From Nocardia rosealba (GTDB taxonomy: Bacteria > Actinomycetota > Actinomycetes > Mycobacteriales > Mycobacteriaceae), in contig NZ_JAIWNA010000002.1 in NCBI RefSeq assembly GCF_020216065.1, forward strand, positions 124,001 through 188,000: 64,000 nt of DNA. Reading direction: 5' to 3'. Below are positions 49,506 to 57,885 of the stretch, in pieces. The notes beneath the pieces were generated by a model. It had not been told where the DNA came from. It made no database searches and saw only the letters and a list, made by a program, of their open reading frames with translations. Every line of letters starts with the position of its first letter. The first letter of the stretch is position 1. The position numbers were made by a program, and so were the translations under genes.

Positions 49506-50780
49506 CTAGCGGAAGTACGGATAGTTCTGCACCCAGTGGAACCCGCGACTGCGCAAGGTGAAGCTGTCGAGGTCCAGGCGTTCCAAGGTGACGACGAGCG
49601 GGCGATCGTGCAGTTCCCCGCGCAATATCAGCAGGTCGGGGGTGGGTCTCTGGGTGGACACAGTCGCGAATGGTCCTGTCGGTCGGGCGAGTTCGAGCTG
49701 GCCGCCGGGGGAGAGCTCGGCCTCCACCGGAACGAATTCAGCATCCATCCGCTGAATGGTTGCCGACCCGGGACGTTCGAAAATCAGTCGTTGCCAACGG
49801 GTTCCGTCGGTGGTGAGCGGCAGCGCGACCTGGCCGTCGACGGTGAATTCCCGCACGTCCCAGATCCCGTACAGCTCGGACTTGGGGCTACCCGCCCCGT
49901 GCTGTTCCTGCCACACCACCCACCGGTCGTACCCGCCGGCCAGCGCGACCCAGAGCCCCAGGCCCGCAACCACCCACTTCGCGATGCGGTTCTTCCGTTC
50001 TTCGGCGAAGAGCGACGGTAGCGACAGCGGCGCGCAACCACCCTGCATTACGAAGACATCGAACAGCCGCCGCAGATAGGGTGCGAGCAGCACCACGCTG
50101 ATCAACAGCAAATGCGCGGCGAGCAACTTCTCCGGGATGTCGAACGTCATGTTCAGCAGCAGGATTTGAGCCGTGCTGAGCAAGCACAACAGGGCACCGA
50201 GCACCATCGTTCGGGAGAAGAACAGCAGCAGACCCGCCACCACTTCCACAGCACCGAGCGACATCTCGTATGCGGGGGAACTGCCCACCTGCAACCACAG
50301 CACCGAGGCCGGACTGAGATCGCCGTACGGCTGCAGCAGCTGCGCCAACGACGGCCCGGGCATCTGGGTCGGGATCAGCTTCGCGAACCCGAACCCCACC
50401 ATCTGCGCACCGAGGCACAACCTCAGGAACAGGGAAAACCAGGCGGTGAGCCGGGGGTAGGCCATGCGGCGATCGAATGCCGTCCACACTGCGGCGACAA
50501 CCACCGCGAGGACCAGAAGACACAGCACCAGCACCCACACCGCCGCCTGATCACCGGCACCGGAATCCTTGTGCTGCACTGCATCGACGCCGAAGAACGT
50601 CCGGCCCACCCACCCGGTGACGGGGTCGGTCAACGACATATCCCACGGGCTCACATAACGGCGCACCCATCGCCCGAGTAGGCCGAGCAACGCGAACGGG
50701 ATATAGGTGTTCAGTAAGCAGAACAGAACGAAATAGACCACGCAGAACCGAAACGCCACGAGCGTGGCGGCGCGGGTCAC
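49506..50780 (-). CDS. DoxX-like polytopic membrane protein
   Basis: The 424-residue protein is read from GTG 50780, overlapping the carboxypeptidase stop. Eight or so hydrophobic spans lie in residues 8-255 and a further one near 275-292. The LCLGAQMVGFGFAKLIPTQ, LGAVEVVAGLLLFFSRTMVLGAL and IPEKLLAAHLLLISVVLLAPYLRRLFDVF segments match the DoxX family. The last 130 residues are a soluble beta-rich domain (LYGIWDVREFTVDG, LELARPTGPFATVSTQRP, DLDSFTLRSRGFHWVQNYP). DoxX proteins are linked to redox or membrane stress. Coupling to a VanY-type enzyme suggests a cell-envelope role; function unknown. Confidence 0.82.
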   Translation of the reverse strand: MTRAATLVAFRFCVVYFVLFCLLNTYIPFALLGLLGRWVRRYVSPWDMSLTDPVTGWVGRTFFGVDAVQHKDSGAGDQAAVWVLVLCLLVLAVVVAAVWTAFDRRMAYPRLTAWFSLFLRLCLGAQMVGFGFAKLIPTQMPGPSLAQLLQPYGDLSPASVLWLQVGSSPAYEMSLGAVEVVAGLLLFFSRTMVLGALLCLLSTAQILLLNMTFDIPEKLLAAHLLLISVVLLAPYLRRLFDVFVMQGGCAPLSLPSLFAEERKNRIAKWVVAGLGLWVALAGGYDRWVVWQEQHGAGSPKSELYGIWDVREFTVDGQVALPLTTDGTRWQRLIFERPGSATIQRMDAEFVPVEAELSPGGQLELARPTGPFATVSTQRPTPDLLILRGELHDRPLVVTLERLDLDSFTLRSRGFHWVQNYPYFR

Positions 50781-51355
50781 CGCTGCATCCTCGCGTCCTC
50801 GGTGGGATCGGCAAACCGTGCCGGGCACCCGTTTTCCGCGGCGTCGAGGCGCAGTTCGTAGTGCCAGGGCTCGTTGTCGTAGATCTGGCACAGCCCATAG
50901 GCGGCGCCGTGGGCGGACAACCACGCCGTCGCCGCACTGTGTCCGATGTCGACCGCGTCACCCGACACGTGCGCGGAGGTTTCCGCGGTAGCCACCCATC
51001 GGGCGGCCTCGGCCTCGGACCCGTACTTGCCGACCGCCTCGTGCAGCAGCCGCGTCTGGTGTTGCGCGGACCGCCAGCCGCTGGTGACCACGAATTCCAC
51101 CCCCTCGCTCCCCGCGTCGACGGCGGCGCGACGGAGCGCATCGAGCAATTCGGGGTCGAGATTGGCCACCGAGGGGGACTGGTCGTCGAAGACCCCGGCG
51201 CCGGGCGAACCAGGGTCGCCACGTGGAATATCGATCGACAACGCGACGGCGGAGAACCGCTCCGGCGATTGGTGGACAAAGAACGCCACCGCGCCTGCCG
51301 CGACAAGAGCGGCGACAGCAGTCGCTAGAATTCCCCGCATATTTCTCTGATTCAT
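50777..51355 (-). CDS. VanY-type D-alanyl-D-alanine carboxypeptidase (M15 family)
   Basis: The product is about 192 residues from ATG 51355 (51340 or 51367 are possible). A membrane anchor or uncleaved signal lies at residues about 6-25 (ILATAVAALVAAGAVAFFV). The catalytic domain shows FVVTSGWRSAQHQ, the zinc motif SAHVSGDAVDIG (SxHxxGxAxD) and EPWHYEL with the last His. M15B enzymes remove the terminal D-Ala from peptidoglycan stem peptides outside the membrane. It is divergent from a VanRS-like two-component pair and overlaps the DoxX-like gene, so cell-wall remodelling under that pair's control is likely. No vanH, vanA or vanX homologues are present. Confidence 0.88.
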   Translation of the reverse strand: MNQRNMRGILATAVAALVAAGAVAFFVHQSPERFSAVALSIDIPRGDPGSPGAGVFDDQSPSVANLDPELLDALRRAAVDAGSEGVEFVVTSGWRSAQHQTRLLHEAVGKYGSEAEAARWVATAETSAHVSGDAVDIGHSAATAWLSAHGAAYGLCQIYDNEPWHYELRLDAAENGCPARFADPTEDARMQR

Positions 51356-51443
51356 GCAGTCAGTCAAGACAATGCGGCGTTGCGCGCACGTATGCGATTT
51401 TCGATACGCCGACGATATGTTCCCGCTGGAAGAATCGAGAGCG

Positions 51444-52118
51444 ATGCGTGTACTGATCGTCGAGGACGAACCCTATCTGGCCGAGGCCATCCGCGACGGC
51501 CTGCGCCTGGAAGCCATCGCCGCCGACATCGCGGGCGACGGCGACACGGCACTGATGCTGCTCGATCTCAACACCTACGACATCGCCGTCCTCGACCGTG
51601 ACATCCCCGGCCCGTCCGGCGACGAGGTCGCCGAACACATCGTCGCCGCCGGCAGCGGGCTGCCGATCCTGATGCTCACCGCCGCCGATCGCCTCGACGA
51701 CAAGGCATCCGGTTTCGAGCTCGGCGCCGACGACTACCTCACCAAACCATTCGATCTGCGCGAACTGATCCTGCGCCTGCGCGCCCTCGACCGCCGGCGC
51801 GCCCACAGCCGGCCACCCGTCCGCGAAATCGCCGGTCTGCGTCTCGACCCGTTCCGTCGCGAGGTCTATCGCGACGGCCGCTACGTCGCGCTGACGCGAA
51901 AACAGTTCGCGGTGCTCGAGGTGCTCGTCGCGGCCGACGGCGGTGTCGTGAGCGCCGAGGAGCTCCTGGAGCGCGCCTGGGACGAGAACGCGGACCCGTT
52001 CACCAATGCCGTCCGCATCACCGTCTCGGCTCTGCGCAAACGTCTCGGCGAACCATGGATCATCGCGACCGTTCCCGGCGTCGGCTACCGCATCAGTACG
52101 GGAGGTGACGGTGGATAG
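51444..52118 (+). CDS. OmpR-family response regulator (VanR-like)
   Basis: The 224-residue protein starts at ATG 51444 (upstream frame has no homology). The receiver domain has RVLIVEDEPYLAEAI, phosphoacceptor Asp in AVLDRDIPGPSG, MLTAAD and YLTKPF. The winged helix follows: LTRKQFAVLEVLVAADGGVVSAEELLERAWDE, TNAVRITVSALRKRLGEP, VPGVGYRI. The 'VLDRD' form is common in actinobacterial VanR/CseB-like regulators. It overlaps the kinase gene by 8 bases and is divergent from vanY, its likely target. Confidence 0.92.
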   Translation: MRVLIVEDEPYLAEAIRDGLRLEAIAADIAGDGDTALMLLDLNTYDIAVLDRDIPGPSGDEVAEHIVAAGSGLPILMLTAADRLDDKASGFELGADDYLTKPFDLRELILRLRALDRRRAHSRPPVREIAGLRLDPFRREVYRDGRYVALTRKQFAVLEVLVAADGGVVSAEELLERAWDENADPFTNAVRITVSALRKRLGEPWIIATVPGVGYRISTGGDGG

Positions 52119-53184
52119 GGCACCCGGGCTGAGTGTCCGCCTCAAGCTCACCCTCAGTTACGCGGGTTTCGTCATGCTCGCGGGCACTTTGTTACTCGTC
52201 GCCGTCCTGGTCTTCTATCTGTACTACCTGCCTGCCGGATGGATCGACACCTCCGGCAACTTCTGGATCAACCGGGGGCTGCTGCTCCGCTCGTTCGCGC
52301 CGTTCATGGCCGCCGTCCTGCTTTTCCTGATGGTCTTCGGCCTCGTCGGCGGCTGGTTCCTGGCCGGACGAATGCTCGCCCCACTCACCCGGATCACCGC
52401 CGCTGCCCGCCTGGCCGCCAACGGCTCCCTGTCGCACCGCATCCAGCTCGCCGGCACCGCCGACGAATTCCGTGAACTGGCCGACACTTTCGACGCCATG
52501 CTCGCCCGGCTGGAAGCCCACGTCACCGAGAACCAGCGGTTCGCCGCCAACGCATCCCACGAACTACGCACCCCCTTGGCGATCACCCGAACCATGCTCG
52601 AGGTGGCTCGTGACGATCCCCCCGACGACCCGGGTGATCTGATCGAACGCCTCCACACCGTCAACAGCCGGGCCATCGATCTCACCGAAGCCCTGCTCGT
52701 GCTCAGTCGAGCCGACCAGCGGTCGTTCACACCCGAGCCCGTCGACCTGTCCCTGCTCGCCGAAGAAGCCACCGAGACGCTGATCCCTTTCGCCGAAAAG
52801 CACGGCGTCACCCTCGAAACCGCAGGCGAGCCGACCCCCACCGTCGGCTCACACGCCCTGCTCCTGCAGCTGACGACGAACCTCGTTCACAACGCGATAG
52901 TCCACAACCTGCCCGGCGGCACCGCGTGGACAACCACTCGGCACCAGCCTGATTCGGTGCTCCTCACCGTCGAGAACACGGGCGAAAACCTCACTCCACG
53001 AACGGTTTCCACACTCGTCGAACCGTTCCAGCGTGGGTCCGAACGCATTCGCACCCACGATTCCGGCGTCGGCCTGGGACTGGCCATCGTCGACAGCATC
53101 ACCCGAGCCCACGCGGGCACTCTCACTCTCACCCCGCGCCCGGGCGGTGGGTTGCGGGTGTCGGTGCAGCTGCCTGCTCGTTAG
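52111..53184 (+). CDS. Sensor histidine kinase (VanS-like)
   Basis: The 357-residue protein starts at GTG 52111 behind GGGAGGTGACG, within the end of the regulator gene. Two spans (about residues 12-36 and 66-90) enclose a short extracytoplasmic loop of about 30 residues (YYLPAGWIDTSGNFWINRG). A HAMP segment, the phospho-acceptor ANASHELRTPLAITRTML and an ATPase domain (NLVHNAIVHN, VENTGENL, GVGLGLAIVDSI) follow. The small loop fits kinases such as actinobacterial VanS that sense glycopeptides or lipid II, but the signal cannot be shown here. Confidence 0.92.
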   Translation: MDRAPGLSVRLKLTLSYAGFVMLAGTLLLVAVLVFYLYYLPAGWIDTSGNFWINRGLLLRSFAPFMAAVLLFLMVFGLVGGWFLAGRMLAPLTRITAAARLAANGSLSHRIQLAGTADEFRELADTFDAMLARLEAHVTENQRFAANASHELRTPLAITRTMLEVARDDPPDDPGDLIERLHTVNSRAIDLTEALLVLSRADQRSFTPEPVDLSLLAEEATETLIPFAEKHGVTLETAGEPTPTVGSHALLLQLTTNLVHNAIVHNLPGGTAWTTTRHQPDSVLLTVENTGENLTPRTVSTLVEPFQRGSERIRTHDSGVGLGLAIVDSITRAHAGTLTLTPRPGGGLRVSVQLPAR

Positions 53185-53212
53185 ATCGTCGGGCAGGTGC
53201 AGCGGGCGGCGG

Positions 53213-53815
53213 TCACGCTGCTGGAGCCCGAAATGCGCGCAGCGTGACATCGACAAGGGAATCGGCGTATTCGGCGGTGAGCGGCCCGGACCGGTGGAGC
53301 CACCGTTGGAACAACGGGGCGTAGAGCACCTCCAGGACCAGGTCGAGGTCAGCGCCGGGGTCGAGTTGGCCGGCTCGCTGTGCGCTGCGCAAGCGGGCCT
53401 TCTTCGCTTCGTCCACCGGACGCGCGAGCTTCTCGCGGAACTGGGCAGCGAGCTCGGGGTCGTTGACGATCTCGACCTCGAGGGCACGAATCGGACGCTC
53501 GAAATCCGGGTCTGCGAACTCCGCGGCGGTGGCACGCATGACCAGCTTCAGGTCGGCCTCGATGTCTCCGGTGTCGGGTAGCTCCATCTGTGGCCCGTCC
53601 CCTGTTGTGCTCAGAGCCAGGAACGAGTCGAAGATGACAGCTCCCTTGGACGGCCACCACCGGTAGATCGTCTGCTTGCCCACCGCGGCGCGTGCCGCGA
53701 TCGCTTCGATGGAGACCTTCGTGTAGCCGACCTCGGAGATCAATGCGCGGGTGGCCGCGAGGATGGCTTGGCGCGAACGCTCGCTGCGCCGCGAACTTCT
53801 CTGAGCATCGGTCAT
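53213..53815 (-). CDS. TetR-family regulator
   Basis: The 200-residue protein is read from ATG 53815. The headpiece is RQAILAATRALISEVGYTKVS, IEAIAARAAVGKQTIYRWWPSKGAVIFDSFL, where 'YRWWPSKG' marks the TetR_C_11/AcrR-type subgroup. It is divergent from an SDR gene; the 112-base gap carries two related GAGACG elements around the promoter, so it likely represses the SDR gene. Ligand unknown. Confidence 0.9.
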   Translation of the reverse strand: MTDAQRSSRRSERSRQAILAATRALISEVGYTKVSIEAIAARAAVGKQTIYRWWPSKGAVIFDSFLALSTTGDGPQMELPDTGDIEADLKLVMRATAAEFADPDFERPIRALEVEIVNDPELAAQFREKLARPVDEAKKARLRSAQRAGQLDPGADLDLVLEVLYAPLFQRWLHRSGPLTAEYADSLVDVTLRAFRAPAA

Positions 53816-53834
53816 GGGGGGCAGCTTATCAATC

Positions 53835-53908
53835 AACCGAGACGAGACGGTTCGGTTGACAAGGAAGGCGACCCGGGTCAAGATAATCGAACCGAGACGG
53901 TCCGTCTC
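53835..53908. promoter_or_regulatory. Promoter and TetR operators of the SDR gene
   Basis: TTGACA (53856-53861) is followed after 18 bases by AAGATA (53880-53885), a reasonable promoter. GAGACGGTCCGTCTC (53894-53908) is a perfect 6-bp dyad with a 3-base centre, placed at the expected transcription start. AACCGAGACG occurs both at 53835-53844 and, as GAACCGAGACG, next to the dyad, suggesting two repressor sites flanking the promoter. Confidence 0.6.
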
Positions 53909-53927
53909 ATATGAGGAAGGGGTCGAC

Positions 53928-54749
53928 ATGACCACCGGCAAAGTTTGGTTCATCACTGGTGCATCCCGGGGTCTGGGCCGCGCATTCGCTGAGGCGGCAC
54001 TGAGTGCGGGGGATCGTGTGGTTGCCGTCGCCCGCAACATCGACCCCCTCGACGATCTGGCTGCCGGCTATCCGCAAACGCTGGTGCGATTTCCACTCGA
54101 TGTCGCCGACCGTGCGGCGGTATTCGACGGCGCGCGCCAGGCGTTCGATGCCTTCGGAAGGCTAGACGTGGTGGTCAACAACGCGGGCGGGATGCTTTAC
54201 GGCATGGTCGAGGAAGCGACAGAGGAGCAGATCAGGGCTCATCTCGACGTGAATTTCTTCGGCGCCGTCTGGGTGTCCCAGGCGTTTGTTCCTTATCTGC
54301 GCGCGCAGGGCGGCGGCCGCATCTTGCAGGTCACGTCGATGGGTAGCGCCGGTGGCATGGCAACGGTCGGCTTCTACGGTGCGGGCAAGGTGGCATTGGA
54401 CTCGCTGAGCGAAGCGCTGGCCATGGAGGTCGACCGGCACGGCATCAAGGTCACCATCGTCGAAATGGGTGGTTACGCAACCGATTTGTTCACCACAGGC
54501 ATGACTCTGACCGAACCTCTGCCGCACTATGGTGACCTGCGTACCGAACTCGAAGAGATGTGGGGCGAGGAATCAGGTCCGGATCCGAGCACCGCCGCAC
54601 CGGTGATCCTGGAATTGGCAGCACTGCCGGACCCGCCCCGGCGTCTGATCGTCGGCAGCCGCTCCTTCGACCAGGTCCGAGAACTGGACCGAACCCGGGC
54701 CGGTTTGTACCAGGAGTGGGAACATCTGAGCCGAATGGCGCCGGGCTGA
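53928..54749 (+). CDS. Short-chain dehydrogenase/reductase
   Basis: The 273-residue classical SDR starts at ATG 53928 after GAGGAAGGGG. Motifs: VWFITGASRGLGRAFAEAAL (cofactor site), DVVVNNAGGML, catalytic ILQVTSMGSAGG with Ser and GFYGAGKVAL with Y-x-x-x-K, and the ETD-like VEMGGYATDLF segment typical of the oxidoreductase group often annotated as SDR family oxidoreductase. It uses NADP(H) on an unknown small substrate. It is divergent from its probable TetR repressor, whose candidate sites flank the promoter. Confidence 0.9.
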   Translation: MTTGKVWFITGASRGLGRAFAEAALSAGDRVVAVARNIDPLDDLAAGYPQTLVRFPLDVADRAAVFDGARQAFDAFGRLDVVVNNAGGMLYGMVEEATEEQIRAHLDVNFFGAVWVSQAFVPYLRAQGGGRILQVTSMGSAGGMATVGFYGAGKVALDSLSEALAMEVDRHGIKVTIVEMGGYATDLFTTGMTLTEPLPHYGDLRTELEEMWGEESGPDPSTAAPVILELAALPDPPRRLIVGSRSFDQVRELDRTRAGLYQEWEHLSRMAPG

Positions 54750-54814
54750 TCGAGCGCACGACGCCGACCCGAACTATTGCTCGGGTCGGTCGGCGCGTGT
54801 CTCAGGCGGGCTTC

Positions 54815-55284
54815 GTGGGCAAAACGCCCACCGCCGTCCGCCAGATCGCGCACCGCGCCCGCAGACACGTCGATGCCCGCCGCCCCCGAATGACGGTCTC
54901 GGCCGCCGAAACCCGGGCCGCACTCGAGTCGTTCCGCCGTGCCCTCAACTCCGGTGACCCGCAAGCCATGCTGGACGTTCTCGCCCCCGAGGTCGTCCTC
55001 GTCAGCGACGGCGGTGGGGTCGAGCGCGCGGCATGGCGGCCCGTCGCAGGCGCGGAGAACGTGGTCCGCTACATCCTCGGCGGAATCGGCAGGACCCAGG
55101 CCTCGATCGTCATCGATCCCACTCTGCTCAACGGCAGCCCGGCCCTGGTCTTCCGATTGGACGGCGAGATCGATGGAGTCATGGCGTTCCGGGTCGACAA
55201 GACCGCATCACCGGCCTCTATTTCGTCCGCAACCCACGCAAACTGACCTGGATCGAATCGGAGACTGCCTTGACCCTGCGCTGA
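54815..55284 (+). pseudogene. sigJ: Remnant of a SigJ-type ECF sigma factor
   Basis: VGKTPTAVRQIAHRARRHVD is the end of the sigma-4 region of SigJ-like factors, and RPRMTVSAAETRAALESFRR, DPQAMLDVLAPEVVLVSDGG and LVFRLDGEIDGVMAFRVD are the SnoaL-like tail of that family. The first two thirds of the gene (sigma-2 and most of sigma-4) are missing. In addition, the tail shifts frame near 55199-55204: RITGLYFVRNPRKLTWIESE, ending at the stop 55282-55284, is in another frame. Two independent lesions make this a decayed gene. A working SigJ would have bound core RNA polymerase during stress. Confidence 0.8.
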
Positions 55285-55430
55285 CCCAGACCCACGCAGC
55301 AGCGCGATTCGCGAGTCATGTGCGCGCGGTAGCTGCCGTCGATACCGGTATTCCTCGACACCGCCCCACGGCAGACGGGATCGTGTCGCGCCCGAACGGA
55401 GACCGCAGGCTGCCCTGGCCGGGACAGGAA

Positions 55431-56255
55431 TCAGGTTGTCGGCCAGGCCACTTCGTCGATCGCGAGCCACGGAGCCTTCGCGACGACGGTCGGGGTCATG
55501 TCGGTGATCGCCTTGGTGCGACGATGAAAATGCGATTGGTCGACATAGCCTGCCTCGGCGGCGGCGACCGCGGGCGAGCACCCTGCCACCAGGAGATGAG
55601 CGGCATGGTCGAAGCGGACCAGGTCGGACGCATGCTTGGGTGAGACCCCGATACAGGTCCGGAAGCGGGACCAGAGTCGCTGGCGGGTCCAGCCGGTCTC
55701 CGCGGCAAGGGTCTCGACGCGGATCCGGCCTCGGCTGCGGACGGTCCGGTCCCAGGCATACGTGATCTCGGGTGCTACACCGAATCCGCGACGCACCCGG
55801 CTTCGCAGGAATGCGGCCACGATCGCGAACCGCTCGTTCCACGACGGCGTCGCACGGAGCCGCTCGGTCAAAAGGGCAGTTCCGCTGCCCCACAGGTCCG
55901 GCAGCGGTGTCACAGTGCCGCCGATGATGCCGGTGTCTTGGAGAATCGCTGCGGCGACGACGGGGGACATGCGGATCTGCAGGACGTCACCGACGCCTGC
56001 GCTGGTGATGCGTAGCGGGCCTGCGTGGAGGCCGATGATCACGTTCCCGACGACCCGGCGTCCGAGAACGTCGTACACGACTCCGTGTTCGCTGAGGTCG
56101 AGCAGGAGCGTGATCGAGGGATGCGGGATCATGGTGATTTCCACGGCGGCGTCCCCGTGGTACCGGAATCCCGCCATCTGGATTCCCGGCATGGGCACTC
56201 GGCCCGGCACAGCGACATCGACCCGATTCCAGTCCCATCGGCTCGCTGCGCTCAT
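55431..56255 (-). CDS. AraC-family transcriptional regulator
   Basis: The 274-residue protein is read from ATG 56255; the open frame upstream is a shadow of the divergent hydrolase. The N-terminal part is beta-rich and could be a ligand pocket (SITLLLDLSEHGVVYDVLGR). The C-terminal AraC domain has two helix-turn-helix units: VETLAAETGWTRQRLWSRF and VRFDHAAHLLVAGCSPAVAA with AGYVDQSHFHRRTKAI. It is 78 bases from the divergent alpha/beta hydrolase gene and probably activates it. No clear operator was seen. Confidence 0.88.
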   Translation of the reverse strand: MSAASRWDWNRVDVAVPGRVPMPGIQMAGFRYHGDAAVEITMIPHPSITLLLDLSEHGVVYDVLGRRVVGNVIIGLHAGPLRITSAGVGDVLQIRMSPVVAAAILQDTGIIGGTVTPLPDLWGSGTALLTERLRATPSWNERFAIVAAFLRSRVRRGFGVAPEITYAWDRTVRSRGRIRVETLAAETGWTRQRLWSRFRTCIGVSPKHASDLVRFDHAAHLLVAGCSPAVAAAEAGYVDQSHFHRRTKAITDMTPTVVAKAPWLAIDEVAWPTT

Positions 56256-56333
56256 GCATCCCAGGCTAACCGGAGTGAAATGCTCTGACATTTGTCCAAT
56301 ACGGCGTGACGGGTCGACGGCAAAGTTGGTGCG

Positions 56334-57155
56334 ATGAGCGAATCGAGTCCCACCAGGCCACGCGAGGACACGACAATCCGCGGGTTGCACGTCGTCGTCG
56401 ACGGGAGCCCGGCCGCACCGCCCCTGCTGCTCGTTCACGGCTCGGGCGCAACCGGTTCGCTGTGGGCACCGGTGGTGCCGTCGCTCGCCACGAAGTATCG
56501 GGTGATCACGATCGACCTGCCGGGATGTGGCCGGTCCGAAGCGGCGTTGACGTACGCCGTTGCGCAACAAGCGGATCGGGTGGCGAAGGTCTTGGACGAG
56601 CTCGGCGTCCGAAATCTGAGGGTGGTCGGTCACTCCAGTGGCGGGTATGTCGCGACTGCCCTCGTCGAGAGTCGTCCCGATCTGGTCGGCGAGCTGGTCC
56701 TGGTCAGCACGGGGCCGAATCCGGCAGCGCTGCTCCCCGAGCCCGCGATCATCCGGGCACTCACCTCGCCGCCGTTCGGTCCGTTCGTATGGGCGGTGCG
56801 CACCGATTCGATGATCCGTCGCGGACTGGAAGCGACTGCGGCGACGACGATCACGGTGCCCGACGGGGCCGTGGCCGACTTGCGCGCGATGTCGTATCGA
56901 ACCTTCCGTGCGATTCTCTCCGCCAACGTCGACTACCTCGCGGCGCGGCCCGTGCCCCAGCGCCTGATCGACGCCGGAAAGCCCCTCCTCGTGATCTTCG
57001 GGGATTCCGATCCTCGCTGGGACCCGGCGTCGGCGCACCACTACGAAGCAGTGCCGGGTGCCGAGCTGAAATACCTTCGCGGAGTCGGGCATCTCGCGAT
57101 GCTCGAGGCCCCCGACTCCCTCGCCCGCTCGATCCTCGACAGCGCGGTGTCCTAG
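56334..57155 (+). CDS. Alpha/beta-fold hydrolase
   Basis: The 273-residue cytoplasmic hydrolase shows PPLLLVHGSGATGSLWAPV (oxyanion hole), IDLPGCGRSE, nucleophile VVGHSSGGYVA, acid VIFGDSDPRWDP and His in LRGVGHLAMLEAP. It resembles generic esterases and proline-iminopeptidase/haloperoxidase-like enzymes; a specific substrate is not visible. It is divergent from an AraC regulator and convergent (4-base overlap of ends) with the I36-type gene. Confidence 0.9.
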   Translation: MSESSPTRPREDTTIRGLHVVVDGSPAAPPLLLVHGSGATGSLWAPVVPSLATKYRVITIDLPGCGRSEAALTYAVAQQADRVAKVLDELGVRNLRVVGHSSGGYVATALVESRPDLVGELVLVSTGPNPAALLPEPAIIRALTSPPFGPFVWAVRTDSMIRRGLEATAATTITVPDGAVADLRAMSYRTFRAILSANVDYLAARPVPQRLIDAGKPLLVIFGDSDPRWDPASAHHYEAVPGAELKYLRGVGHLAMLEAPDSLARSILDSAVS

Positions 57156-57526
57156 CAGGTTTCCCAGCGCACCGACGAGATGTTGCTGCCGATGGGGAGC
57201 TCGGTCTCCGTGTCGCCGATGAATTGGTGTCCGGCTACGCCTACGGAGTCCCCGGTGAAGTCTGGGTCGGTGTAGAAGCAGACGTTCTCATCGGTGTTGT
57301 TGAACAGGCTGTTGACGTTCTGGAAGTACGGCTGCTCCAGCCCGGCGATGTTCTGCCCCGCACCCAGAGTCAGCGCTCGGCCTCCGGCGTCAGGATCGAC
57401 CCACAGGCAGAGCTTGCCCTCCGGACAAGGTTGAGCGGCGGCCGGTGCCGCGTAAAGAACCGTACCGGTGGTGGCGGCCGCCGCGGCGACTGTGAGGGCG
57501 GCGAGGATTCTCCGGACAGACATCAT
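57152..57526 (-). CDS. Secreted peptidase-inhibitor I36-like protein
   Basis: The 124-residue protein has a signal peptide (RRILAALTVAAAAATTGTVLY, cleavage near AAPAAAQP). The mature part of about 94 residues has four Cys, with CPEGKLCLWVDPDAGG at the start and NVNSLFNNTDENVCFYTDPDFTG, the crystallin-like beta/gamma pattern of the I36 inhibitor family (Streptomyces metalloproteinase inhibitor). Such proteins are small, secreted and disulphide-stabilised. It may inhibit proteases or simply bind calcium. The gene is single; ATG 57526 is followed directly by a second ATG. Confidence 0.85.
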   Translation of the reverse strand: MMSVRRILAALTVAAAAATTGTVLYAAPAAAQPCPEGKLCLWVDPDAGGRALTLGAGQNIAGLEQPYFQNVNSLFNNTDENVCFYTDPDFTGDSVGVAGHQFIGDTETELPIGSNISSVRWETC

Positions 57527-57885
57527 GGGCTGCTCCTGTCGATACGAGGGGTGGTGTAGGTGGGGATCGCACTTCGACGAGAGTTATGCGATCAGTCTAT
57601 GACCGGCCGCCGGGTCGGTCCTTATGCTCGTTCGGGTCCGCGAGCCGCGAGCCGGGCCACGGGCGTTGATCAGCGCTGCCTGGCAGAAACCCAACGGGCA
57701 TGGCGGATTCCGGGCCCGGCTCGGCGTCGCGTGTCGTGTTCTGGTTTCACGGTCACTCGGTTAGGTTCGCCCTGCTCGCGTGTCTCGAATGCGCATTGAT
57801 CCTGTCGGCAGCGGGATGCGATAGCACAGCCACAGGTAGCCGACGACGTCCTGATCGCCTCGAAAAGAACCTGAAGGAGACGACC
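57527..57885. other. 359-base intergenic region between divergent secreted-protein genes
   Basis: This is the longest gene-free stretch. It holds the upstream regions of the I36-like gene (minus) and the chitin-binding gene (plus). TTGATC (57796-57801) lies 18 bases before GATAGC (57820-57825), a weak promoter-like pair for the right-hand gene. A short frame runs through it into that gene but has no ribosome site and reads as non-coding. No repeat or RNA gene is apparent. Confidence 0.5.

Noticed and set aside
57700..57885. N-terminal extension of the chitin-binding protein
   Set aside because: It would place the signal peptide internally; the GTG at 57886 has a good ribosome site and a normal signal peptide directly after it.
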